Source of the DNA: Bog-752 sp963799395
Lineage (GTDB): Bacteria > Actinomycetota > Thermoleophilia > UBA2241
Assembly (NCBI GenBank): GCA_963799395.1
Contig: CAWCWZ010000061.1
Span: forward strand, 1 to 37,540
DNA: 37,540 bases
Direction: 5' to 3'
Position 1 is the first letter of the stretch. Every line of letters starts with the position of its first letter. Of the stretch, positions 30,597 to 37,540 are shown in pieces. The position numbers and the translations under genes are program-made. The notes under the pieces were generated by a model, which searched no databases, was not told the DNA's origin, and was given only the letters and a program-made list of their open reading frames with translations.

Positions 30597-32091
30597 CCGT
30601 CCAGCGCAGCGACCGGAGATGCGGGCGCCAAGGACGCCAGCAGCCAAGACGCCACCAGCAAGGACGCCACCACCCAGGACGCCACCACCAGTCAAGACAC
30701 CACCAGCAAGGACGCCACCACCCAAGACGACACCACCACCAGCCAAGACACCACCACCACCCAAGACACCACCACCACCCAGGACACCGGCACCACCCAG
30801 GACACCGGCACCACCCAGGACACCGGCACCACCCAGGACACCGGCACCACCCAGGGCACCCTGGCACCACCCAGGACACCGGCACCACCCAGGACACCGG
30901 CGCCACCCAGGACACCGGCGCCACCCAGGACACCGGCGCCAGCCAGGACACCGGCGCCACCGATCAGGGCGGTGCCGCCGGCCAGCAGGACACCTCCGCC
31001 GGGCAGTCGGAGCCCTCGGATGCGGGGGTGGGGGGCGAACCCCTACGCCACACCCGGCGAACTGCCAGAGGGCGGAACCCCGCAGCGGGCCGCCGAACCT
31101 GGGAGCGGCGACTGGGGACTGGACGACGCCCAAGCGGCGGTCGTGGCTGCCCCCATTGCCGCAGCGGCCGTGATCGGGCTAGGCGCGGCGGCCGATGTGG
31201 TTGTACCACCCGTCCTCGGGGCGGTTGCCGGGTTCACTGGGGGCTTGATCGGGGGCGGCGAGGTAGCAGTTGGCGAGGCCGCGGGGCGGCCGCCCGTGCA
31301 GGCTGGCGACTCGCCCCCCACTCAGGCCGCCAACGAACCACCCGGCCAGGCCGCCGACTCGCCTCCGGTGCAGTGCGGCGACGCGCCGCCCGCCCAGGCC
31401 GCGGACGCGCCTCCTGCTCAGTCGCCGGCGACGCACCGCCCGTGCGACCCATCGATCCGCAACCCGTCCAGGCCGGGGACGAACTCCCGCTGGCTGCCTC
31501 CGTCACACCCGTCGTGGCGCAGGCATCGGCGCCCGCCGGGCAGCAGTCGTCCGGCGCCACCGAATCTGCCCCGCTCTCCTCCCCAGGCAGCCAGCAGGCG
31601 CTCTACACACCTGCGGAGCCCCAGGTAAGTTCGCCGGCAGGCCGCCGGCGGACCTCCCCGCACCCACCGGTGACCAGGCCAGGGCGCCCGCATCCGGCGA
31701 CCTCCCTGCGCCGAGCGCCGAATGCGCCGGCCCGGTGTCGACGCCAGGCGCCCCGCAAGCGTCCTACTCATCGGCGGATCAGCAGGTATGTACGGCGGCC
31801 GGGCAACCCGGGGACCTTCCCGTACCCACCGCCGGCCGGACCGGCCGACCTCCCGCACCCACCGACCAGGCCGCGCCGGCCACACCCGCCGACCTCCCCG
31901 CACCCACCGATCAAGCCGGGCACACCACGCCCCAGGACGGGCAAACGACCACCGACCAGCCGCATAACATCCCGGGACAGGATGGCCCGTCGGCGAACGT
32001 GAGTGGGCCGGGCGACCAGTCGCAGGACACGTCCCAGGCGCAGAACCCGCCTGGCGATCAAGCGGTGCTGTCCGCGACCGTGACGCCGTAG
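30597..32091 (+). pseudogene. Thr-Gln-Asp / Pro-rich repeat protein, broken into several frames
   Basis: A long low-complexity protein on the plus strand. It opens with KDATTQDATTSQDTTSKDA and TQDTGT repeats, passes a hydrophobic Gly/Ala segment (VIGLGAAADVVVPPVLGAV, about 31,170-31,250), continues with PPVQAGD/PPAQAADA repeats, and ends with SGPGDQSQDTSQAQNPPGDQ before a stop at 32,091. The same SQDT/TTQD wording at both ends shows it is one protein and fixes the strand. The frame changes near 30,862, 31,040, 31,425 and 31,635. Where it starts is unclear; sequence before 30,597 overlaps the CGNR-like remnant. It resembles surface or stalk-like low-complexity proteins; no function can be assigned. 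Confidence 0.55.
30743..30963 (+). repeat. 18-bp tandem repeat encoding TQDTGT-type units
   Basis: About twelve copies of an 18-mer, ACACCGGCACCACCCAGG with variants (ACCACC or GGCGCC in place of GGCACC). One copy near 30,855-30,865 is altered and shifts the reading frame. No spacers, so not CRISPR. Confidence 0.9.
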
Positions 32092-32441
32092 CGGCGTCCC
32101 GTCAGGAGCCCGCGGCCAACCGGGCAAGCCCGCCCGCGGCGCGACATCGCGGGACGCCATGCTGCTCGGGCAGCCCGCGGTATGGAGCGTGCCCCTGGCG
32201 TTGACTGTGATGATCGACCGGCTGCCGTGAAAGCCGGGACGGGCTTCGGTGAAGTACCGGGTGACAGGGCCGGCGGGAACCGGTGAAGGGCAGGCCATGA
32301 CGGAGTCCGCGCGATGAGGGCACAGCCGGGTACCGGCGGCCGTCTCCGGCCCCGGCGTCATGCCGTAACCGGCTCCCCTCCGGGCGCCGCCCCGGCATCC
32401 GGCCGGGCGGATCGGGCCCGCCGGATGTCGGAGCCCCGTGG
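32092..32441. other. 350-bp stretch without a supported gene
   Basis: Very GC-rich. A short plus-strand reading (LLGQPAVWSVPLALTVMIDR, about 32,160-32,230) resembles the last membrane helix of a solute:sodium symporter, but it is too short to call. Otherwise nothing seen. Confidence 0.4.
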
Positions 32442-33391
32442 TTGAGTGGGCCGGTGCAGTTGATCAAGCCACGGGCACTGCGGCCCGGTGACTGTATCGG
32501 CATCGTGTCCACATCGTCGCCCGTGTCGGCGGCCGACCTGGACCGGCTGACCGCCTGCCTGGCAGGCCGGGGCTACGGGGTGAAGCTGGCTGATGGCCTG
32601 CTCGACCGGGACGGCTACCTTGCGGGCAGCCCGGAGCGGCGGGCCGCGGGCGTGCTGGCCGCCTTCGCCGATCCGGCGGTCTCGTGGTCCTGCCGGCCAG
32701 CGGCGGTACCGGCGCCGGTCACCTGGTCGATCTGCTGGACTACGACCTGATCCGGGCCAACCCGAAGCTGCTCGCCACCTTCAGCGACCCGTCGGTGCTG
32801 GGCAACTCGGTGCTGGCTGCGGCCGGCCTGCCGAGCGTGCACGGGATCAGCGGGTTCCAGTTCTTCGGCTGGGACGACGCGGACGAGCCGACCGAAGCGG
32901 CGTTCTGGCGGATGGTCTGCGGACCGATCACCGGGCAGGAGGTGACCGGCGCGGCCTGGCGCTGCTACCGGGCCGGCGGAACCCCGGTATCCGGCCCGGC
33001 CGTGGGCGGCAACCTGTTGGCGATGTCGGCGCTGGCGGGGTCGCGCTGGATGCCGCCCACGGCGGGCGCCATCCTGCTGCTCGAGGCGGTGGAGGCAGAT
33101 TTCGAGGTGGTGGACCGCCAGCTCACGCAGTTGCGGCTGGCCGGGGCGTTCGAGGACATCGCGGCCCTGGTGATCGGCGCGCCGACCGACTGGCCCACGG
33201 CAGGCGCCCCGGACGCCAGCACCGACGATCTGGTGCTGCGCTGCGTCAGGGGGCGGTTCCCCGTCATCACCGGGGTCGAGTTCGGCCACCAGCAACACAA
33301 GATCATGTTCCCGCTCGGCTGCCGGGTGGAGTTCGCCCTGGACGGCGAGCACCCGGTGCTGCGCTACCTGGAAGACCTCGTCCGCGTCTGA
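32442..33391 (+). CDS. LD-carboxypeptidase (LdcA / MccF-like, S66 family), apparent frameshift
   Basis: Cytoplasmic serine peptidase that removes the terminal D-Ala from murein tetrapeptides, or inactivates microcin C-like compounds (MccF type). The N-terminus LIKPRALRPGDCIGIVSTSS and the PERRAAGVLAAFADPAV stretch are in one frame; the rest (LPASGGTGAGHLVDLLDYDL, FSDPSV with the nucleophile Ser, LLLEAVEAD with the Glu, EFGHQQHKIMFPLG with the His) is in another. The frames join near 32,680-32,690. All three catalytic residues are intact, so the break is probably a sequencing error. Total length about 315 aa fits the family. The TTG start at 32442 is preceded by GGAG; GTG 32454 is an alternative. 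Style and neighbours look like Streptomyces-type actinomycetes rather than the left part of the window. Confidence 0.85.
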
Positions 33392-33403
33392 GCCTTGGGC
33401 TGC

Positions 33404-33676
33404 CTATCTCCGTCCAGCTACGTAGGTGCCCCGGCCGGTGACCGACTTGACCAGGCCAGCGTTCCGCAGGTCAGCTATCGCACGCTTGACCGTGCCGTCG
33501 CTGACTCCGTAGGTCTGCATCAGTGTGCGGATAGAAGGGAGCAGTTTCCCCGGCGCGATATCGCCGCGCTCGATCTGTGCTCGCAAGATGTCCGCAAGCT
33601 GCTGCCAGACCGGCGTGCCCGCTTCGTGATCAATCTCCGCCACAGGATCACGGTAAACAGGTCTCACCAGGTACAA
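33404..33676 (-). CDS. GntR family transcriptional regulator, HTH-only
   Basis: A 90-aa protein consisting almost only of the GntR winged HTH: PVWQQLADILRAQIERGDIA, then LPSIRTLMQTYGVSDGTVKR, and the wing GLVKSVTGRGTYVAG. It lacks the usual effector domain, a form common in actinomycetes, including mobile elements. Start is TTG 33676 or GTG 33667; neither has a strong ribosome site. It is divergent from a small gene at 33724; the space between holds two tandem ACCTAGGT palindromes, a likely operator for this protein. Confidence 0.9.
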   Translation of the reverse strand: MYLVRPVYRDPVAEIDHEAGTPVWQQLADILRAQIERGDIAPGKLLPSIRTLMQTYGVSDGTVKRAIADLRNAGLVKSVTGRGTYVAGRR

Positions 33677-33694
33677 CGCGGCAACCCTGGGTAA

Positions 33695-33712
33695 ACCTAG
33701 GTGTACCTAGGT
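33695..33712. promoter_or_regulatory. tandem ACCTAGGT palindromes, likely GntR operator
   Basis: The self-complementary 8-mer ACCTAGGT occurs at 33695-33702 and 33705-33712, a 10-base period (one helical turn). It lies between the divergent GntR and small genes and touches the -10 box of the latter, so binding would block transcription. Confidence 0.6.
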
Positions 33713-33717
33713 ATCAT
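33712..33717 (+). promoter_or_regulatory. -10 box of a leaderless gene
   Basis: TATCAT ends six bases before ATG 33724 and there is no ribosome site, so the transcript would start at the ATG. The box overlaps the second ACCTAGGT by one base. Confidence 0.55.
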
Positions 33718-33723
33718 GCGGCT

Positions 33724-33915
33724 ATGGAACTGTCGGACCTGGATCAGCTCCGCGGAGAGTTTCCTGACTGGCAGATCGGCTCGATATGGGCCACTGCTGC
33801 CACGGGGCCAGACGCGAGGCGGCTTTACGCACAACGAGGAAATGTCCTGCTTACGGCCTGGGAGGCTGCCAAGTTAGCCGCAATCATCCGGTACGAGCAG
33901 GGAGACGGCACCTGA
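33724..33915 (+). CDS. small conserved actinomycete-type protein next to GntR
   Basis: A 63-aa protein: MELSDLDQLRGEFPDWQIGS, then IWATAATGPDARRLYA, then VLLTAWEAAKLAAIIRYEQ. It has a compact alpha/beta look, acidic at the start with a conserved-looking Trp pair. I recall similar short proteins beside HTH-only GntR genes in Streptomyces-like genomes, but no function is known. Probably regulated by the neighbouring GntR through the shared operator. ATG 33724 is supported by the leaderless promoter layout. Confidence 0.7.
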   Translation: MELSDLDQLRGEFPDWQIGSIWATAATGPDARRLYAQRGNVLLTAWEAAKLAAIIRYEQGDGT

Positions 33916-33953
33916 ACCGGGCGGCACACCTGCGGTGCGGACCGCCCCGCGGG

Positions 33954-34515
33954 TTACCCCCCGGCCCTGGTCGGTTGGTAGACGTGGATGACCGTGCCGT
34001 CGGGAAAGCTCTTGGCCTCGGCGAGGTCCAGCCGGAGCGGCTTGGCCAGGTCCTTGAAGAGCGGCAGCCCGTTCCCCAGGGCGACCGGGAGGATGACCAG
34101 GCGGTACTCGTCGATCAGGCCGTGCCTGGAGAGCGCCTGGACGAACGCGGCGCCGCCGTGGGCCATGATGATCTCGCCGCCGGATTCGTCCTTGAGTGCG
34201 GCGATCTCCCCGGCGAGGTCGCCGCGGGCGATCCGGAAGCCAGCCCATCCGGCGGCCGGCAATGTCTTGGAGAAGACGACCTTGGGCAGCTTGTTCATGA
34301 AGTCCGCGTAGTCGCCGGACGCGGTCGGCCAGTGCCCGGCCATCTGCTCGTAGGTGACGCGCCCCATGATGTGGGTGCCGACCTGGCGCAGGGATGCGAC
34401 CTTCCAGGCACGCACGTCCGGATGCTCGGCCGGAAGGCCCCAGTCACCCTTCGCCGCCCGGCCGGGAGACGTACCCGTCCACGGTGACGCCCATCTGCAA
34501 AACCACTCGCCTCAT
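33954..34515 (-). CDS. dihydrofolate reductase / RibD C-terminal-domain family protein, apparent frameshift
   Basis: A YyaP/RibD_C-type reductase, about 186 aa when joined. The N-terminus from ATG 34515 reads RRVVLQMGVTVDGYVS, then hits a stop (34444-34446), while the next frame carries KGDWGLPAEHPDVRAWKVAS onward. The frames join between about 34,447 and 34,475. Family motifs follow: THIMGRVTYEQMAGHW, KVVFSKTLP, GGEIIMAHGGAAF, DEYRLVILPVALGNGLPLF and a closing DGTVIHVYQP. GGGAG precedes the ATG six bases away. Members often reduce pterin or flavin precursors or unknown compounds. The gene converges on the small gene at 33724. The ATG overlaps a TGA of an upstream minus-strand frame (34516 on). 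Confidence 0.82.
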
Positions 34516-34693
34516 CAGTACTCCCTATCCTCTGCGTGCGTAGGCACGGCGTTCCTCAGCACCTGTCCGGTCCGGATCTCGGTGCGCTCGTTCATGGCCG
34601 CGTTCCTGCCGGCTGCCTGCGCAAGTTGGCCACGCACCGAGGCGCCGATGGTTTCCGCGCGCCGCCAGCCGGGGATGGACCGGGGCGCAGCCC
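34516..34693 (-). other. possible C-terminal fragment of an upstream gene
   Basis: A minus-strand frame ending in TGA at 34516 (TGATG overlap with the reductase start) reads GASVRGQLAQAAGRN, then NERTEIRTGQVLRNAVPTHA. It could be the tail of an operon partner of the reductase, cut off near 34,690 where the sequence changes style. No family recognised. Confidence 0.3.
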
Positions 34694-34761
34694 GGGCGCC
34701 CAGGATTTCGGGCGGGCTGGCGCGCGCGCCGAGCGTAGCGGCTTCACGACCCGCCCAGCCC

Positions 34762-35376
34762 GTGAACGATTCAAACCAGCCTGAACTTAGCTCCGAGGAA
34801 CTTGCCCGCCGCTCGGCGCAAGGCAGCCTGGCGTCTTTCGAGCAGATCGTGTTGCGCTTTCAATCGCAGGTATTCAACTTCCTCCACCTCTGCACCCGCC
34901 ATCGCCAGGACGCCGAAGACCTGACCCAGGAAACCTTCTGCAAGGCCTGGCTGGGCCTGCGCCGCTACAACCCCGCCCTCTCCTTCGCGCCCTGGCTCTT
35001 TGGCATCGCTCGCCACACCGCCGCCAGCCATTTTCGCTCCGCAGAACCATTCGACCCGCTGCCGGCCGAGGCCGGCATCGTTGAGGAAGACCCGGCTAAC
35101 CTGCTCGCAACCAAGGACGATGCCGAGGCCCTCTGGCGGCTGGCGCGCACCCTCAAACCAAGGCACTGGGAAGTCCTCTGGTTCCGATACGGCGAGGGAT
35201 TTTGCGTCGCCGAAACCGCCCGCGCCATGGGGATCACCCAAATCCACGTCAAGGTGCTCCTTCACCGCGCGCGCGCGGGATTGGAAAAGCTCCTGGCCGC
35301 CCACGGCTACGGTCCGGCCGGGGCGAGCCAACCTCCGGAACCGGCCAACCCAACCGTCCCGGCATCGAAACCATGA
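34762..35376 (+). CDS. ECF-type RNA polymerase sigma factor
   Basis: A 204-aa sigma-70 family protein of the ECF class: region 2 (SFEQIVLRFQSQVFNFLHLC, then HRQDAEDLTQETFCKAWLGL and FAPWLFGIARHTAASHFR) and region 4 (LKPRHWEVLWFRYGEGFCVA, then AMGITQIHVKVLLHRARAGL). The wording is like that of Verrucomicrobia ECF factors, not of the left part of the window. Start GTG 34762 is a guess based on where similarity to sigma region 2 and neutral codon use begin; the frame stays open far upstream. The next gene, 10 bases downstream, encodes a zinc-finger anti-sigma-like membrane protein, the standard pairing. Confidence 0.9.
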   Translation: MNDSNQPELSSEELARRSAQGSLASFEQIVLRFQSQVFNFLHLCTRHRQDAEDLTQETFCKAWLGLRRYNPALSFAPWLFGIARHTAASHFRSAEPFDPLPAEAGIVEEDPANLLATKDDAEALWRLARTLKPRHWEVLWFRYGEGFCVAETARAMGITQIHVKVLLHRARAGLEKLLAAHGYGPAGASQPPEPANPTVPASKP

Positions 35377-35386
35377 GAGGCCCTTT

Positions 35387-35977
35387 ATGATCAATTGCTG
35401 GCGCTATCGCAGAATCATTTCCCGCAGTGCCGATGAAAATGCGCCGCTCCCGCCCGCCGCGCAGGCCCACGTCGCTCAGTGCGGCCGTTGCCACCGCCTC
35501 TACGTCACTGAACACCAAATCGTGCGGCGCCTCCGCGTTGGGGCCGCCGCGCAGAAACGGCAGCAGCCTGCCCCCTTCCTCCATGCCAGAATCATGGCCC
35601 GAATCGCATCCTGCCAACCCGGCGCCCGCCGCGCGTCCAAACCCTCCGGTGTCGGCTGGCCCGTGGCCCTGGCAACCGCGTGCATAGTCCTGACAACCAG
35701 TCTCCTCTGGCCTGGGCGGCCCGGGCCCAAGCCTAAACCCTCTCCCGGCCAAATCGTCCGGGTTCAGCCGCCGCACCCAATGGAAACCCCGTCTGTAATT
35801 GTCTGGCCGGACGCCAAACTGCTGACCCAATGGGCCACGAACCTCGACCAACCCCTCCGGACCGAAATGCAAGCCGTCTTCCACGACGCGCAGGGCGCGG
35901 TGACCGCCCTGGCCGACAATTTCTTTCCCCAAAGACTCCGCCAAACTCTCCTCGAGGAAACGCCTTCCCGGAACTGA
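35387..35977 (+). CDS. putative zinc-finger anti-sigma-like membrane protein
   Basis: A 196-aa protein placed directly after the ECF factor. The N-terminal part has an HxxxCxxC motif (AHVAQCGRCHRLYVTE), the core of the ZAS anti-sigma domain, then a membrane segment (VALATACIVLTTSLLW, about residues 88-104) and a Pro-rich and helical external part. Size, order and topology fit a membrane-held anti-sigma factor that binds the sigma factor. The rest has no named domain. Stop at 35975-35977. Confidence 0.7.
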   Translation: MINCWRYRRIISRSADENAPLPPAAQAHVAQCGRCHRLYVTEHQIVRRLRVGAAAQKRQQPAPFLHARIMARIASCQPGARRASKPSGVGWPVALATACIVLTTSLLWPGRPGPKPKPSPGQIVRVQPPHPMETPSVIVWPDAKLLTQWATNLDQPLRTEMQAVFHDAQGAVTALADNFFPQRLRQTLLEETPSRN

Positions 35978-36339
35978 GCTGGCCTGCGCTTATTCAGGGT
36001 CTCCAGCCCCCGCTTCCCAACGGCGCCAGCGCGTTCATTGGCAAGCGGTCTCCCGCTGATTGCGGCACACCGCCTGGATCGGGTGCTTTCGTACCACCCG
36101 CAGCGTGCGCCAAGCGCCCCCCATGATGCGCCGAAACAATCCCAAAACCGGCAAAGCTTTCCGCTTGACCCTCTGGTCCTCCTCTGGCAGAGTCCAGCCG
36201 CGATGAGTGAGACAGAAAACCAATTCTCCCTCACCCGCGCGGTGTCAAAAACCGCCGGCGCGGCAAAAAACGGCTCGGTGGCAGAATCTGTGGGTCAAAA
36301 TGGCCCTCTGGCCTGGGTATCCCATGCTCCGGCGAGGCG
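35978..36339. other. intergenic sequence without a supported gene
   Basis: About 360 bases of mixed composition after the anti-sigma-like gene. All frames read as poor or low-complexity protein. The intergenic tract continues beyond the inverted repeat to about 36,753, also without a supported gene. Confidence 0.6.
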
Positions 36340-36492
36340 TCTCATTAACACCGTGGCTTCAGCCCGGTGTAAAGAGGCGCCCGGGGTGCTGCAACCGTTT
36401 CAACGGTTTGCTTCGGTGGCGGAAAGCCGTTAAAACGGCTGGGACGGCTCGCCGCATGCATACACCGCGCTGAAGCGGCGGTGTTAATGAGA
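36340..36492. repeat. intergenic inverted repeat with inner palindromes
   Basis: The 31-bp arms 36340-36370 and 36462-36492 are near-perfect reverse complements (outer ends TCTCATTAACACCG / CGGTGTTAATGAGA). Inside are two smaller hairpins: AACCGTTTCAACGGTT (36393-36408) and AGCCGTTAAAACGGCT (36425-36440). Modular intergenic repeats of this look occur in Verrucomicrobia-like genomes; this one resembles REP/BIME-type elements. Confidence 0.8.
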
Positions 36493-36753
36493 TGAGCCCC
36501 TGGGATGGCCCTGCCCACGGGTCCGCGGGGCGTGGATGATGATGAGTTTTTCGCTTTGGACCATGGATTGCAGCGGCATCCCCGAGAGCGGGATCGAGAG
36601 GTCACCGAATGTCGGCACGCATTTCCAGGCGCCTCTTGGCCGAAAACCGGGTTTTTTCGAGTTCTGCAGCCATGGTTCACCCACGAATTCTGCTCAGGAG
36701 GCAAAAAAAACAAAATTCCTATCGGTTTCAGTAAGACCGGGCGGAGGATCAGG

Positions 36754-37540
36754 ATGAGAGAGTACGAGGTTGTCGATACCAATGCGGACAACATCGGCGC
36801 GTGCAGTTTGTGCGGCTACAAGGCTGGTAAGAACGAGGGACATCGTCGCAAGTCTGATTGGCTCAAGAAGCGCTGCGCGGAAGGCCTGAGGTACAAGGTG
36901 CTCCGCTCACGCGAATTCGGTGATATCGGGATGATCGAGTATGCCCTTGGCAGTCATGCGTGGAGACCCGTCGAGGCGGAGGGTTATCTTGTCATCCATT
37001 GCTTGTGGGTCACTCGCGAGCACAAAGGGAAAGGACTCGGCGCTGTCCTGCTGGAAGATTGTTTGAGGGACGCGAGGAAGAGCAAGTGCCGAGGGGTCGC
37101 AGTTGTCACAAGTTCAGATAGTTTCATGGCAGGAAGCGGTTTGTTCATCAAGGCGGGTTTTGTCTCGGTGGAGAGCAACCCTCCTTATGAGCTGCTCGTC
37201 AAGAAACTCAAGGCAACAGCGCCTGATCCTCGTTTCACCGTCGACCGGGAGCGAGTATTGAGGAGGCACACAAAGGGCCTCACGATCCTGGCTGCCGATC
37301 AGTGCCCTTATGTCACAAAGTGCGTGGAGGGGATTTCGCAGGCGGCCCAAGCCCTGGGGCTGAAGCCGAAAGTGGTTCAAATCAGGAGCGCCAAGGCATC
37401 AAGGGAGCTTCCGACGCCCTATGGCATGTTCAGCATTATCTGCGATGGCAGGCTGATTGTGGAGCGTCCGGTTAGCGCAACGAGATTCACGAACATCATG
37501 CTCAAGCGGGGGACACAAAGGGGTATGCCGATTGGCGTCC
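36754..37540 (+). CDS. GNAT family N-acetyltransferase with YoaP-like C-terminal domain (3' end off the window)
   Basis: Open from ATG 36754 (GGAGG seven bases upstream) to the window edge, 262 codons. The N-terminus NIGACSLCGYKAGKNEGH holds a CxxC; the GNAT core shows YLVIHCLWVTREHKGKGLGA (acetyl-CoA loop RxxKGKGLG) and AGSGLFIKAGF; the later part LTILAADQCPYVTKCVEG and ELPTPYGMFSIICDGRLI matches the YoaP-like thioredoxin-type domain with a CPYVTKC redox-like motif. Substrate unknown. Codon use is much less GC-rich than the left half of the window, closer to anaerobic bacteria or methanogens in which this family is common. It may come from another genome than its neighbours. Confidence 0.88.
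   Translation, partial: MREYEVVDTNADNIGACSLCGYKAGKNEGHRRKSDWLKKRCAEGLRYKVLRSREFGDIGMIEYALGSHAWRPVEAEGYLVIHCLWVTREHKGKGLGAVLLEDCLRDARKSKCRGVAVVTSSDSFMAGSGLFIKAGFVSVESNPPYELLVKKLKATAPDPRFTVDRERVLRRHTKGLTILAADQCPYVTKCVEGISQAAQALGLKPKVVQIRSAKASRELPTPYGMFSIICDGRLIVERPVSATRFTNIMLKRGTQRGMPIGV

Noticed and set aside
30743..30963. CRISPR array
   Set aside because: 18-bp units are directly adjacent, have no spacers and encode an in-frame repeat peptide.
32160..32230. C-terminal end of a sodium:solute symporter
   Set aside because: Only about 20 residues look similar and no upstream coding sequence supports it.

Overview
The window reads as two unlike parts. Positions 1 to about 29,930 are a coherent, very GC-rich bacterial chromosome segment. 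It looks actinobacterial: GTG/TTG starts are common, one gene has a leaderless start, the order tilS-hpt-ftsH is present, and a CIRCE-type operator lies before groES-groEL. A tungsten/molybdenum-type aldehyde ferredoxin oxidoreductase and two corrinoid-linked methyltransferases suggest an anaerobic or facultative life. This placement is inference; no 16S or ribosomal marker is visible.

Layout of the coherent part: a housekeeping block on the minus strand (ftsH, running off the left edge, then hpt, tilS, a DsrE-like gene and an initiator tRNA with its own promoter and terminator); a plus-strand NlpC/P60 cell-wall hydrolase carrying an apparent frameshift and a small leaderless membrane-protein gene; a repeat-filled gap (6,595-7,466) with a long inverted repeat and 39-bp tandem repeats; an amino-acid/aldehyde block (Lrp-type regulator, alanine dehydrogenase, AOR); a divergent SDR gene; then ten minus-strand genes from 23,946 down to 12,190. 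In transcription order these ten are an MtrH/AcsE-like pterin methyltransferase, a P1/DmpA self-processing aminopeptidase, OppB-OppC-OppD-OppF, an MttB-like (non-pyrrolysine) methyltransferase, a C45 self-processing hydrolase, a YbjQ-like protein and a PucR regulator. My reading is that this is a catabolic operon: a peptide- or amide-like compound is imported, opened by two autoproteolytic hydrolases, and a methylated amine product is demethylated onto a corrinoid protein and then tetrahydrofolate. No corrinoid protein and no solute-binding protein are in the window. Upstream lie a large GAF-GGDEF-HD-GYP protein and groES-groEL with a clear promoter, CIRCE and terminator.

From about 29,930 to the right end the sequence changes character repeatedly. 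There is a CGNR-like zinc-finger gene broken into several frames (30.1-30.6 kb), a Thr-Gln-Asp/Pro-rich repeat protein also broken into several frames (30.6-32.1 kb), a Streptomyces-like set (LD-carboxypeptidase, GntR regulator, small leaderless gene, RibD-like reductase; 32.4-34.5 kb), an ECF sigma factor plus zinc-finger anti-sigma-like pair with Verrucomicrobia-like style (34.8-36.0 kb), an intergenic inverted repeat, and finally a GNAT/YoaP-like acetyltransferase of lower GC running off the right edge. Either this is a mosaic island or, more likely, a chimeric or low-quality assembly end. Single-base frameshifts are also seen at about 5,270 and 20,680 in the coherent part, so indel errors are a general concern.
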